This document shows positions 44,777 through 53,652 of a DNA stretch of 64,000 bases, in pieces (the stretch's first letter is position 1; each line of letters starts with the position of its first letter). The stretch comes from CALCCV01 sp964388665 (GTDB taxonomy: Bacteria; Bdellovibrionota; Bdellovibrionia; Bdellovibrionales; Bdellovibrionaceae). The position numbers were made by a program, and so were the translations under genes. A model generated the notes under the pieces. The model had not been told where the DNA came from and searched no databases. It worked only from the letters and a program-made list of their open reading frames with translations. Where the stretch lies: the NCBI GenBank assembly GCA_964388665.1, contig CAYMBJ010000010.1, positions 3,373 through 67,372 on the forward strand. Reading direction: 5' to 3'.

Positions 44777-45577
44777 TTATTCACCCAAAAATTTTGGTTT
44801 GCGCTTTTCCATAAATGCACGCGTGCCTTCACGCATGTCCGTCGTACTAAAGAGATCACTAAAATGATTGGCCTCAATCTTAAGAGCAGACTCTGTCTCC
44901 AAGAAGTAAGCCTCATTGATGGATTGTTTGCTCTTGGTAACCCCGATTGGCGACTTCTCTGCTATCATATTTGCCACCTTCATCACTTCTGCGCGAAGTT
45001 GATCAGCTGGCACCAAACTGTTGATTAAACCGATGGATAGAGCCTCTTGTGCATTGATCACTTTGCCTGTGTAGGTCATCTCTTTGGCTCGGCGCAAGCC
45101 CACAGCTGTGGCCAAATTTACAGTTCCACCAAACCCTGGCATCAGGCCTAGACCCACCTCCGGCAAGCCAAATTTCGCTTTTTCAGAGGCGATGATAAAG
45201 TCACATGCTAGTGCCAACTCAAGTCCACCACCCAAAGCAAAGCCGTTGACCGCTGCAATCACTGGAATCCGCATCAGGCTCAACTCCAAAAATAAGTGCT
45301 GACCGCGGCCAGCAAAAGCAAGCCCTTGCTCTCGGTCAAGGCCAGCCATCTCTTTGATGTCGGCACCTGCCACAAAGGCGCGGTCCCCAGAGCCTGTGAC
45401 CACCAGGCAGCGGGCATGCTCGTAGTCCATCTCACCCACCACGCGCAGAGCATCTGCCATTTCATGCAATACTGTGGTGTTCAGCGCATTAAGGGCCTCA
45501 GGACGATTGACCTCGAGAGTCCAAATCTTACCTTCGACACTCATCTTTAAAGTTTGAAATTCAATGGGGAACGCCAT
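44777..45577 (-). CDS. Enoyl-CoA hydratase/isomerase (crotonase) family protein
   Basis: 266 residues. The oxyanion-hole motif AGADIKEM and the two catalytic Glu regions (GGGLELALACDF; GLPEVGLGLMPGFGG) are intact, consistent with hydration of trans-2-enoyl-CoA such as crotonyl-CoA. Its ATG overlaps the hbd stop (TAATG), and icmF begins 4 bases after its own stop, so all three are one coupled operon. The product would feed 3-hydroxyacyl-CoA to the dehydrogenase upstream. Confidence 0.9.
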   Translation of the reverse strand: MAFPIEFQTLKMSVEGKIWTLEVNRPEALNALNTTVLHEMADALRVVGEMDYEHARCLVVTGSGDRAFVAGADIKEMAGLDREQGLAFAGRGQHLFLELSLMRIPVIAAVNGFALGGGLELALACDFIIASEKAKFGLPEVGLGLMPGFGGTVNLATAVGLRRAKEMTYTGKVINAQEALSIGLINSLVPADQLRAEVMKVANMIAEKSPIGVTKSKQSINEAYFLETESALKIEANHFSDLFSTTDMREGTRAFMEKRKPKFLGE

Positions 45578-46452
45578 TACTTTTGGCCTCCAGAATAATT
45601 ATAAAATCCTCGTCCCGACTTCTTGCCCAGCCAGCCCGCTTCGACATACTTCACCAGCAAGGGGCAGGGTCGGTACTTGCTATCACCCAGTCCTTCATGC
45701 AAAACTTCCATAATTGCCAAACAGGTGTCTAAGCCAATAAAATCCGCCAAAGTCAGTGGACCCATCGGTTGATTGGTTCCCAATTTCATTGCGCTATCAA
45801 TGGACTCAACAGAGGCAATTCCTTCGTGGAGCGTGTAGATCGCCTCGTTGATCATCGGCATCAGGATGCGATTGACGATAAACCCTGGCATGTCCTTTGT
45901 GCTCTCAACAAAAACTTTATCTAGCTTTTCAGCGAGCTTGCGCACTTTTGTAAAAGTCTCATCTGAGGTCTGCAGACCACGAATGCCTTCGACCAATTTC
46001 ATCAACGGCACGGGATTCATAAAGTGCATGCCCACCACCTGCGAGGGCCTCTTTGTGACCGATGCAATCTTTGTGATTGAGATCGAGGAGGTGTTGGTGG
46101 CAAGTATCGCCTCTGGCTTGGCAATGGCGTCGAGGTCCTTAAAAATCTTGAGCTTAAGATCGAGATTCTCGGTAGCGGCTTCAATGATTACGTCACAGGC
46201 CTGTAAATCTTGAACTTTCGTTGTCGTTTTTAGTCGACTTAGGATTTCTTGTTTCATGGACTCAGTGATCAAGTTCTTCTTGATCAGGCGGTCACAAGAT
46301 CCTTGAATGGTATTGATCGCGTTGTCGAGAGCAGGTGCCGCAAGATCCATCATTATTACACTCAGGCCAAAGGTCGCACACACTTGCGCGATGCCATTGC
46401 CCATTTGGCCGCTGCCCACCACTCCCACTAAGGACACGTCTGGGTTTGTCAT
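45577..46452 (-). CDS. hbd: 3-hydroxybutyryl-CoA dehydrogenase
   Basis: 291 residues from ATG 46452, preceded by AAGGAGAAAATCAAC; the frame is open to 46680, but the extra residues are not family-like. The NAD-binding motif GSGQMGNGIAQ and the catalytic blocks (VGMHFMNPVPLMKLVEG, PGFIVNRILMPM, LGTNQPMGPLTLADFIGLD) identify the L-3-hydroxyacyl-CoA dehydrogenase family. Redox step between 3-hydroxybutyryl- and acetoacetyl-CoA. First gene of the hbd-crotonase-icmF operon. Confidence 0.92.
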   Translation of the reverse strand: MTNPDVSLVGVVGSGQMGNGIAQVCATFGLSVIMMDLAAPALDNAINTIQGSCDRLIKKNLITESMKQEILSRLKTTTKVQDLQACDVIIEAATENLDLKLKIFKDLDAIAKPEAILATNTSSISITKIASVTKRPSQVVGMHFMNPVPLMKLVEGIRGLQTSDETFTKVRKLAEKLDKVFVESTKDMPGFIVNRILMPMINEAIYTLHEGIASVESIDSAMKLGTNQPMGPLTLADFIGLDTCLAIMEVLHEGLGDSKYRPCPLLVKYVEAGWLGKKSGRGFYNYSGGQK

Positions 46453-46670
46453 GTTGATTTTCTCCTTTGAAGACTTTTTGCCTCCCGACGCTATACCAAA
46501 GAAGGCGCTCAGGTCAAAGACCCACAGACAAAGACCCGTAAACAATGGTGCGCCGACAAATCCCCCACCCCCAGATAGATCGCACAGATAGACCGCGAAG
46601 ATAAACGCTGCAGATAAACCCTGCAGACATCTGGCCTTGTTTGGCTGAATCTTAAAAATTAAGATAGAGC

Positions 46671-47861
46671 GTGTGTTCAATTCATCGCTTAACTTATCTC
46701 ATAAATTATGCCTTAAATAATGCCTTAGCTGCGTGCATTTGCCGCCTTTTGAGTTGGAGTCTATTGCTGGTTTGCAGCACGGGCGGGGCCGCCACCTACA
46801 GCCCAGCGATCCATTTTTACGCTTCTCCCATGGCCATTTTTTCTTCAGGCCAATCCCTCGAGGCTTTGCTGCACAAAGGACTGATGAAAACTGAAACCAG
46901 GTACCAACTCGAGATTGAGTGGCAAAAAAAGCGAATGCCACTTGAATCCAAAGACGTGGTCACAGCCCTGAATTTTGCCCAAAATAATTTTGCACACTCA
47001 CTCATTGATACCTATTTGCGTACGCATCCTAAATTTAGCACAACCAAAGACAACTCAATCATCACCACCGTTCCCAAAGACACTATGATCTATATTCAGA
47101 AAATCCGTGGCAACTGGGCGCAGATCAAATTTTTTACTCATTCGGGCTGGGTGCAACTCGATCACCTCGTCACACGCTTTGATTTTGCCAACTGGGCCTG
47201 GGTCGAATCCTCCTGGGAAAAGGTCCTCTACCGCCAGGGCGAGTTTCTTAAAACGGCCAATGCGCTCATTCCAATCACTTTGAACCAAAAGATTTTTGTA
47301 ACCAAAGATCGTGGCATTGTTATTAATAATATTCCCGACGGTCCGCGACTACGATCCTATGTGAAAGTGCTAAAGGCCCAGCAAGAAAAGTGGAATTTGT
47401 CTTTTTTAAAAGGACACGGTTTTGTGTGGTGGAAAGATCCACATTTTCGTGCCGACCCGACCGAAGTGGGTTCGATAAAGACGGATGAGCTCTTGAAGAA
47501 CTCAATCTTTTCGTATGCAGTCGAAAGCACCAGCTTTGGCCCCTTGGGTTTGATTTCGTCAAACGGAATTTATCTCACCAGCGACCAGAGCGCGTGGAAA
47601 AAATTACCTAGCTTTGGTGACCGCGACTACCCCGTCGCCATTAGCAACAAAGGCATTCTTTATGTGGGACCCTTTCGCAGCCGCAATCTGGGCAAAAGTT
47701 TTGAAAATTTTATCAACCCTATGGATCTTGCTCAAAAGGTTGAAAATCTTCTCTCACGACCTGCGCAGTGGATCAAAATCAAAAACATCCAGCCCATCAG
47801 CAGCGGCAAAGTCCAACTCAAGGTCGAGGCAAATTCAAAGCTGCTAAACTTAGAACTCTAG
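46671..47861 (+). CDS. Exported protein with SH3-like region, unknown
   Basis: 396 residues from a GTG start; the true start is uncertain and may lie further in. A hydrophobic segment (CRLLSWSLLLVCSTGGAATY) suggests export. Residues about 120-150 (VPKDTMIYIQKIRGNWAQIKF and GWVQLDHLVTRF) look like a bacterial SH3 domain, and the C-terminal half is beta-rich with Asp/Gly turns that recall propeller blades (GPLGLISSNGIYLTSDQ, ISNKGILYVGPF). No family name can be given. It is divergent from hbd. Confidence 0.55.
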   Translation: MCSIHRLTYLINYALNNALAACICRLLSWSLLLVCSTGGAATYSPAIHFYASPMAIFSSGQSLEALLHKGLMKTETRYQLEIEWQKKRMPLESKDVVTALNFAQNNFAHSLIDTYLRTHPKFSTTKDNSIITTVPKDTMIYIQKIRGNWAQIKFFTHSGWVQLDHLVTRFDFANWAWVESSWEKVLYRQGEFLKTANALIPITLNQKIFVTKDRGIVINNIPDGPRLRSYVKVLKAQQEKWNLSFLKGHGFVWWKDPHFRADPTEVGSIKTDELLKNSIFSYAVESTSFGPLGLISSNGIYLTSDQSAWKKLPSFGDRDYPVAISNKGILYVGPFRSRNLGKSFENFINPMDLAQKVENLLSRPAQWIKIKNIQPISSGKVQLKVEANSKLLNLEL

Positions 47862-48086
47862 ACGCAATTCGCCATTTTCTTGCTTGAAAATCACTGCCAG
47901 GCGCCCTATTCTCGCAGGGTGCTGGCGGGTCGTCCATCAAATCAGCCTTTTAGACGATTTCGATTTTGCCAACCGAGAACTGCTAATATGTGAACCGAAT
48001 CTTAACAGACCAGAGCATTGCAATTGAGTAGCATGGTCTCAAGATATTTTCTTAATGCAATTGGAAAATCGAAAGATGGGGAATGT

Positions 48087-48959
48087 ATGCTGACAAAATT
48101 GAACAAGATCAAGACCTTCAAAAACAGCTGGGATCGCTTGCGCCAAATCCGCATGCACAAGATCCATAAATTTACTCCTAAAATTCCTATTGAGATCAAA
48201 GTGGGCTCATTGGTTTTGAAAACTGTGACCGAAAAATTTGAATTGATCGAAGCCCTCAAGCTCCGCTACGAGGTTTTTTTCGAAGAGATGCAGGGCAAAA
48301 CCAAAGGCAGCGGCATCGATGTGGACGAATACGACGCCGTTTGCGATCATTTGATCATTGTCGACACCAAAAAAGACAAGATTGTTGGAACCTACCGCCT
48401 CAACTGCTCCAAGTTTAGCGACGACTATTACTCAGCCAATGAATTTCATTTGGACCGACTCATGAGAGACTCTCATGTAAAAGTTGAACTTGGGCGCGCA
48501 TGCATCCATAAAGACTACAGAAAAGGTGCTATTATCTCTGTGCTCTGGCGCGGAATCGCTGAGTACATGAATATGACTTCGGCTCAGTATCTCTTTGGCT
48601 GCGGATCCGTTAAGACCAAAGACCCGTTCGAGGCGGCGCTGATATATAAATATCTACAAGAAGAAAATCGCATCACCGAGCGCTTTTATTGCCCCACCAC
48701 CAAGGCCTTCACAATGCCCGGATTTACGGATGCCTTAGAAAGTTATGCTGCAGGACTGACAGAAGAGCAGCGCTCAAAAGCCAAGGCGCTCATACCCCCG
48801 TTGTTTGGTGCGTATCTGCGAGCTGGAGCCGACGTCTGCGGCGAACCCGCTTGGGATATTGATTTCCAGTGTATTGATTTTCTAACTTTGCTCGATCGCC
48901 AACGCCTCAACGGAGTTCACTCCAAAAGATACTCCGTAGATGCAACTCTGCGCGCGTAG
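48087..48959 (+). CDS. GNAT-type N-acyltransferase (OlsB-like)
   Basis: 290 residues from ATG 48087 (GGGGAATGT upstream); the frame is open to TTG 48018. The core resembles the PF13444/OlsB branch: LRYEVFFEEM, CDHLIIVD, VGTYRL, ELGRACIHKDYRKGAIISVLWRGI, YLFGCGSV, then LIPPLFGAYLRAGADVCGEPAWD. OlsB-type enzymes acylate ornithine in ornithine-lipid synthesis; other members are autoinducer-like or unknown. Cytosolic, ACP- or CoA-dependent, inferred. A 12-bp tandem repeat overlaps its stop. Confidence 0.75.
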   Translation: MLTKLNKIKTFKNSWDRLRQIRMHKIHKFTPKIPIEIKVGSLVLKTVTEKFELIEALKLRYEVFFEEMQGKTKGSGIDVDEYDAVCDHLIIVDTKKDKIVGTYRLNCSKFSDDYYSANEFHLDRLMRDSHVKVELGRACIHKDYRKGAIISVLWRGIAEYMNMTSAQYLFGCGSVKTKDPFEAALIYKYLQEENRITERFYCPTTKAFTMPGFTDALESYAAGLTEEQRSKAKALIPPLFGAYLRAGADVCGEPAWDIDFQCIDFLTLLDRQRLNGVHSKRYSVDATLRA

Positions 48960-49006
48960 TCGCGCACATAGTCGCGCACATAGTCGCGCACATAGTCGTG
49001 CGCACA
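48957..49006. repeat. 12-bp tandem repeat over the acyltransferase stop
   Basis: TAGTCGCGCACA occurs at 48957-48968, 48969-48980 and 48981-48992, followed by the variant TAGTCGTGCGCACA (48993-49006). The first copy contains the TAG stop codon of the acyltransferase gene. Confidence 0.75.
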
Positions 49007-49020
49007 TTCTCGTCGTGACA

Positions 49021-49038
49021 GCCCCCCATGCTGGGGGC
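49021..49038. terminator. GC-rich hairpin before arginase
   Basis: GCCCCC (49021-49026) pairs with GGGGGC (49033-49038) around a 6-base loop, between the acyltransferase and arginase genes. No T-tract follows, so terminator function is uncertain. Confidence 0.35.
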
Positions 49039-49118
49039 CTAAAATCAGAAGGCGAAACTTAGGGTGAAAACTCTAGGGCGAGAAATAGGCGAGTAATAAA
49101 TTCTAATTGGGAGGCAAG

Positions 49119-50042
49119 ATGACTTTGAATCCAAACCTTAAAGTGCGTGTGATCGGGGTGCCGTTGGATTTGGGAGCGTCTCGCCGTGGCGTCGACATGG
49201 GCCCCAGTGCGATTCGCGTGGCACAGTTGGGAAGCCAGTTGCGCGCCATGGGTTACGACGTGGACGACATTGGCAACATCAGCGTGCCCATTGCTGAGAT
49301 GGCCGAATCCGGCGATCCGACCTGCAAATTCAAATCCGAAATACTCAGCACTGTTGAGAAGCTGTCGTCAACAGTTTACAAATCACTTGAAGCGAGGCGC
49401 ACCCCCTTGGTACTGGGCGGTGATCACTCCATCGCCATGGGCACCATCGCTGGGATCAGCAAGTTTTACCGCGATCAAAAGAAAAATGTCGGCCTCATAT
49501 GGTTTGATGCCCATGGCGACATCAACACCCCCGAGACTTCGCCGTCAGGAAACATTCATGGCATGCCTATGGCTCATGTACTAGGCCTCGGTATGAAGGA
49601 GTTTGCCGAGCTTCCTGGATTTTCACCGATGATCGCTCCAGAAAATGCCGTCATGATTGGTGTGCGCGAGCTTGATCAAGGCGAAAAAGATCATATTCGA
49701 AAAACGGGATTGCGTGTTTTCACTATGAAGGATGTGGACCGTATGGGTCTTCCAAAAATTATGGAAGAGGCCATCAAAATTGCCACCACCGGAACTGCAG
49801 GCTTTCACGTCTCTTATGATGTGGATTGGCTCGACCCCGCCGAAGCTCCAGGCGTAGGCACACGAGTTCATGGCGGCGGAACTTACCGCGAGGGCCACTT
49901 TGCTCTCGAATGCATTGCGGATTCCAATCAAATGCTCTCTATGGAAGTCACCGAGGTGAACCCTCTTTTGGACAACCAAAATCAAACCGGAATCTGCGCC
50001 GCTCGCATGATTTTGAGCGCCTTTGGCAAACAGATTCTTTAA
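49119..50042 (+). CDS. rocF: Arginase
   Basis: Hydrolyses arginine to ornithine and urea; di-manganese ureohydrolase fold. Metal ligands are visible in GGDHSIAMG, FDAHGDINTP and SYDVDWLDP, and the PGVGTRVHGG and EVNPLLD blocks are arginase-like. ATG 49119 is preceded by GGGAGGCAAG and gives 307 residues; an upstream in-frame TTG at 49107 overlaps that site. It follows an OlsB-like acyltransferase; arginase would provide ornithine, a possible substrate of that enzyme (inference). Confidence 0.93.
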   Translation: MTLNPNLKVRVIGVPLDLGASRRGVDMGPSAIRVAQLGSQLRAMGYDVDDIGNISVPIAEMAESGDPTCKFKSEILSTVEKLSSTVYKSLEARRTPLVLGGDHSIAMGTIAGISKFYRDQKKNVGLIWFDAHGDINTPETSPSGNIHGMPMAHVLGLGMKEFAELPGFSPMIAPENAVMIGVRELDQGEKDHIRKTGLRVFTMKDVDRMGLPKIMEEAIKIATTGTAGFHVSYDVDWLDPAEAPGVGTRVHGGGTYREGHFALECIADSNQMLSMEVTEVNPLLDNQNQTGICAARMILSAFGKQIL

Positions 50043-50077
50043 GGCGCGAATTCAAGAATTATTGCCCGTATTGAAGC

Positions 50078-51422
50078 TTAGAGGTCTAAAGTACCTGTGC
50101 TTTGACCTGACCCTTCGCCAAATTCTGTGTCTTTCAAGCCCATGGTTTGCATGATCGTAAGCCAGATGTTTGCCAACTCGACGTATTGGTTTGCCTCCCC
50201 AATCACACGTCCCGGTTTGTATCTGCCTCCGGCTCGGCCGGCGACGAGAAAAGGCATATTTCGGTCATCATGCAGATTTCCGTCACGCATATCTGAACCA
50301 AATGTGATGATGCTATGGTGAAGCAAGGAATTGCCATCTACGTCTTTTATAGAATCCATTTTTTGCAAAAACTCAGCAAAGCGCGCAACATGCCAGCGAT
50401 TGATTTTCTTTAAATCTGTAATTGCATTAGCTCGCTCCTGATGATGGGAGTAGTCGTTGTGGTGATCACCGGGAGCACCGATGAAACCAAAACTCCCAGC
50501 AGACCCCATTTGGTAGGTAATCACGCGATGTAAGATCACATTGCAGCGCCAGTGCGATCAGGTCAAAGTAGGCCTTGGTCCTGTATTCAAATTGACTATT
50601 GTCGGAGGGCTTCTGACCAGGACTGCAGGCAGATGTGCTACCGCCACCGCCTCCGCCACTACCAAGGTTGTTGCTGATTCTTGATTCGACCTCTCGCACG
50701 CTACTTAAGTACTGGTCCAATCTTTCTTTGTCATTTGATCCAATCGATGCCATCAGCCTGCGGCTGTCATCCATGGCTCCATCAAGAATGCTCTTTTTCA
50801 ATCTCAGTGTACGCAGCACTTCGCTGTCTGACACCTGATTTGTTGGATTGCCAAACAGCGATTGAAAAACTTGCGCGGGAGACCCCGCATAGGGATTCGG
50901 AGTTTTTGCGTTGATCCAAGAAACATGGGAGTAGGCGCTCGAATAGCCACTGTCTTCGCCGGTAACTCCTCCTCCATAGAGAAAAAGACTTTTTAGCGGA
51001 GTCTGATTTCCTACGCTGTTGGCAATGGCTTGATCAACAGAAGTTGCGTTTCGAAGTTTCGTGATGGATTTGTTGATGTGAACGCAAGTCAAATAAGTGC
51101 CCTGAGCTCGACCGTGATCTCCAGCTCCATCAATAAAACCCGCCCAATGATTGGAAACACCGCGAATTGGACTGAAGTTGGATCGATGCGGGGCCAACGC
51201 GGAGTAGATTTCAGGAAGATCGTAGTTACTTCCAGATCCGATAGGTGACATATTGTTGAGATAGGTTCCAAAGTGCCAAATGATGGGAATAAAACGCAGG
51301 GGCGGCTTTGCAGCAGTTTGCGCGCTTGCTCTTAGCGGAAGCATAGCTTCAAGAAATGGCAAGGCAATCAGGGACCCACCACTTCTGAGGAATGACCTTC
51401 TACCTATCGGCTTAAACGCCAT
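50078..51422 (-). pseudogene. DUF1552-family protein, frameshifted
   Basis: Two overlapping frames together make one DUF1552 protein. The N-terminal part (51422 down to about 50528) starts with a Tat-like RRSFLRSGG after AGGAGTTTTTA. At the codons DLT the frame gains one base (extra T at 50528 on the minus strand); deleting it joins QCDLT to RVITYQMGSAG and on to GQSTGTLDL at 50078. The intact paralogue at 53649-54977 reads through the same region (QCDATRIVPFLMG). A one-base insertion, real or from assembly, is the simplest explanation. Confidence 0.88.
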
Positions 51423-51765
51423 TAAAAACTCCTGTCAGTTGCCAGTTGTTCGGTTACATAATGAGAAAATATTAGCTGAAAATTCCAGAAACAATCGTCA
51501 CTATCATAGCATGCGTCGGAAACCTGTAAGCAATCTTGATACAAATTCTCGAATTGGGAATTCGGCACAGGACTAAACATTTTTCAATTGTCTCAATTTG
51601 ATCCGTCCAAGCCTTTAGCCTTCTAAGGTCGCTGAGTTGCAGTATAATAATTGATGTGGAACCGAAAGGTTTTTGAGTTCCTTGCCGACAATGCATTTGC
51701 ACTTATCATGGATTGGAAGTGATTGATTAGTTGTTGATTCTTCTACGCTGGGGGCACTTCTGAAT
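51423..51765. other. Divergent promoter region, DUF1552 / DUF1592
   Basis: About 340 bases between divergently oriented genes. A TATAAT hexamer lies at 51644-51649, but no matching TTGACA-like box is at the proper distance. GGGGGCACTTCTGAAT precedes the DUF1592 ATG. No gene seen. Confidence 0.35.
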
Positions 51766-53652
51766 ATGACTTCAATATCCAATCTTTTATTGATTTATCC
51801 TGTCGCATTTTTGGTTTTATTGTCTGGCTGCGGTGGCTTTGTCACTATGAATCCCAGTGCTCTGAAGGCCAGCTCAGTTGTGGTGGAGAATCCTTTGTCA
51901 GCCGAGGAGATTCGCGGCGGCGACCTCTACAAACAGCACTGCGCCTCTTGCCACCAGTCCGTCTCTGAGTCGACCAAGAAAAATCGCTCTGTGGATCAAA
52001 TTCAATACGCCATTCAGAATATACCGACAATGAAGGCAGTTGAATCCTTAGCAGCTCTTAGTCCAGAGGATCTTCAGGTGATTGCGCAGGCCCTCAATAC
52101 CAGCGGTCGCATTACCTTTGGGCCCACCTGCGTTGCCCAGCCCAACCCCGGTCATGTGAGTTTGCATCGCCTAAATAGAACGGAATACAACAACACAGTG
52201 CGAAGCCTATTTGGAATCACGGGATCACCCGGTGACAATTTGCCAAACGACACTGAGGCCTATGGATTTACAAATATTGCCGATGTGTTGACAATAACAC
52301 CTTTGTCTATCGAAAGATATTTGACGGCCGCTCAAGAGGTTGTTGATGAAGCCTTTTCAAAAAACCGAGCGGCCATTCTCTCTTGCGGGGGACAGGCTCT
52401 CAACAGAACCTGCGCTGAAAATATTCTCAATCGCTATGCAGCAGAAGCCTTTCGCAGACCACTTTCTGCAGTTGAAGTTGCAAAAATCAAAACTCTATTG
52501 GATGATGCTGCCAAAGAGCAGCTAAATCTCGAGGACGGAATCAAACATGCTCTCAAGTGGACTTTGATTTCGCCAGCTTTTCTGTTTCGCAGCGTTGCCC
52601 ATCCCAACCCTGACAATCCTTCGGCTGTTCAGCCGCTGAACAATTATGAGTTGGCTTCAAGATTGTCCTATTTTCTTTGGAGCGACAAGCCTGACACTGA
52701 GCTCAACAATCTAGCCAAGTCTGGTCAACTGGCTCAGAGAGATGTGCTCTTGGCTCAGGTGGATCGAATGCTCAAGAGCCCAAAGGCCGAAGCATTGATT
52801 AAGAACTTTGCTTCTGAGTGGCTGCAATTGAATAAGTTTCCTACTCATCAAATTGAAACCAATCTGTATCCATTCAGTGATCAACTGCGAGCCAGTATGG
52901 CCACAGAAACCAATATGTTGCTCAATGATGTTTTTAAAAATGATCAAAGCATTTTGAAGTTGATCAATTCGGACCAGACCTACCTCAATAAGCCATTGGC
53001 CGCCCACTATGGAATTACTGGACCCGATTCAGACACCAACTTTGTCCCTGTTTCCTTGAGCGGAACTGAGAGGCGCGGCCTTCTTGGTCAAGGAAGCATT
53101 TTGACCATCACCTCTGCCTCGAACCGCACCAGCGTTGTTCGTCGAGGAAAATGGATATTGGACAATATCTTTTGTGAACCACCGCCGGCACCTCCTCCTG
53201 ATGTGACTTTGGCGCTGCCGGGTGACCCAACCGGGAGTCTAAAAGAGAGAATGGCCGCTCATAGCACCAACCCTGTCTGCGCAAGTTGCCATAAGATCAT
53301 TGATCCCATGGGCTTTGCTTTAGAGAACTTTAATCCCGTTGGCCAGTGGCGGCAGGCTTACAAAGACGGCTCAGTCATTGACAGCTTAGGTGAGTTGCCC
53401 ACAGGTGAAGAGGTAGAGGGACCTCTCACCTTGTCTAGCTTTCTTCAAGCTGATCCGCGCTTTAGAAAGTGTTTCACCAAGAAGCTCATGATCTATGCTT
53501 TGGGACGAGGAATGGAGGAAGCTGATCAATGTACCATCAACCGCATCTCTCAAGATCTAACTGGCCAAGACAAGAAGTTTTCTGAGCTCGTTAAGGGACT
53601 TGTATTGAGTGATCCCTTTTTAAAACAAGCCGGTGAAGGGAGCTCCAAGTGA
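51766..53652 (+). CDS. DUF1587/1592/1588/1585-type cytochrome c lipoprotein
   Basis: 628 residues. A signal peptide ends in a lipobox (LSGCGG). A haem-c motif CASCHQ lies near residue 65, and CASCHKIIDPMGF near residue 505 is the DUF1588/1585 signature; the middle has the DUF1587 block SLHRLNRTEYNNTVRSLFG and DUF1592 features (NYELASRLSYFLWSDKPD). Such proteins are common in planctomycetes and myxobacteria and are almost always encoded next to a DUF1552 gene. Function is not established. It overlaps the next gene by 4 bases. Confidence 0.88.
   Translation: MTSISNLLLIYPVAFLVLLSGCGGFVTMNPSALKASSVVVENPLSAEEIRGGDLYKQHCASCHQSVSESTKKNRSVDQIQYAIQNIPTMKAVESLAALSPEDLQVIAQALNTSGRITFGPTCVAQPNPGHVSLHRLNRTEYNNTVRSLFGITGSPGDNLPNDTEAYGFTNIADVLTITPLSIERYLTAAQEVVDEAFSKNRAAILSCGGQALNRTCAENILNRYAAEAFRRPLSAVEVAKIKTLLDDAAKEQLNLEDGIKHALKWTLISPAFLFRSVAHPNPDNPSAVQPLNNYELASRLSYFLWSDKPDTELNNLAKSGQLAQRDVLLAQVDRMLKSPKAEALIKNFASEWLQLNKFPTHQIETNLYPFSDQLRASMATETNMLLNDVFKNDQSILKLINSDQTYLNKPLAAHYGITGPDSDTNFVPVSLSGTERRGLLGQGSILTITSASNRTSVVRRGKWILDNIFCEPPPAPPPDVTLALPGDPTGSLKERMAAHSTNPVCASCHKIIDPMGFALENFNPVGQWRQAYKDGSVIDSLGELPTGEEVEGPLTLSSFLQADPRFRKCFTKKLMIYALGRGMEEADQCTINRISQDLTGQDKKFSELVKGLVLSDPFLKQAGEGSSK

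Noticed and set aside
48957..49006. CRISPR-like array
   Set aside because: Units are 12 bp, directly adjacent and without spacers, so this is a plain tandem repeat.
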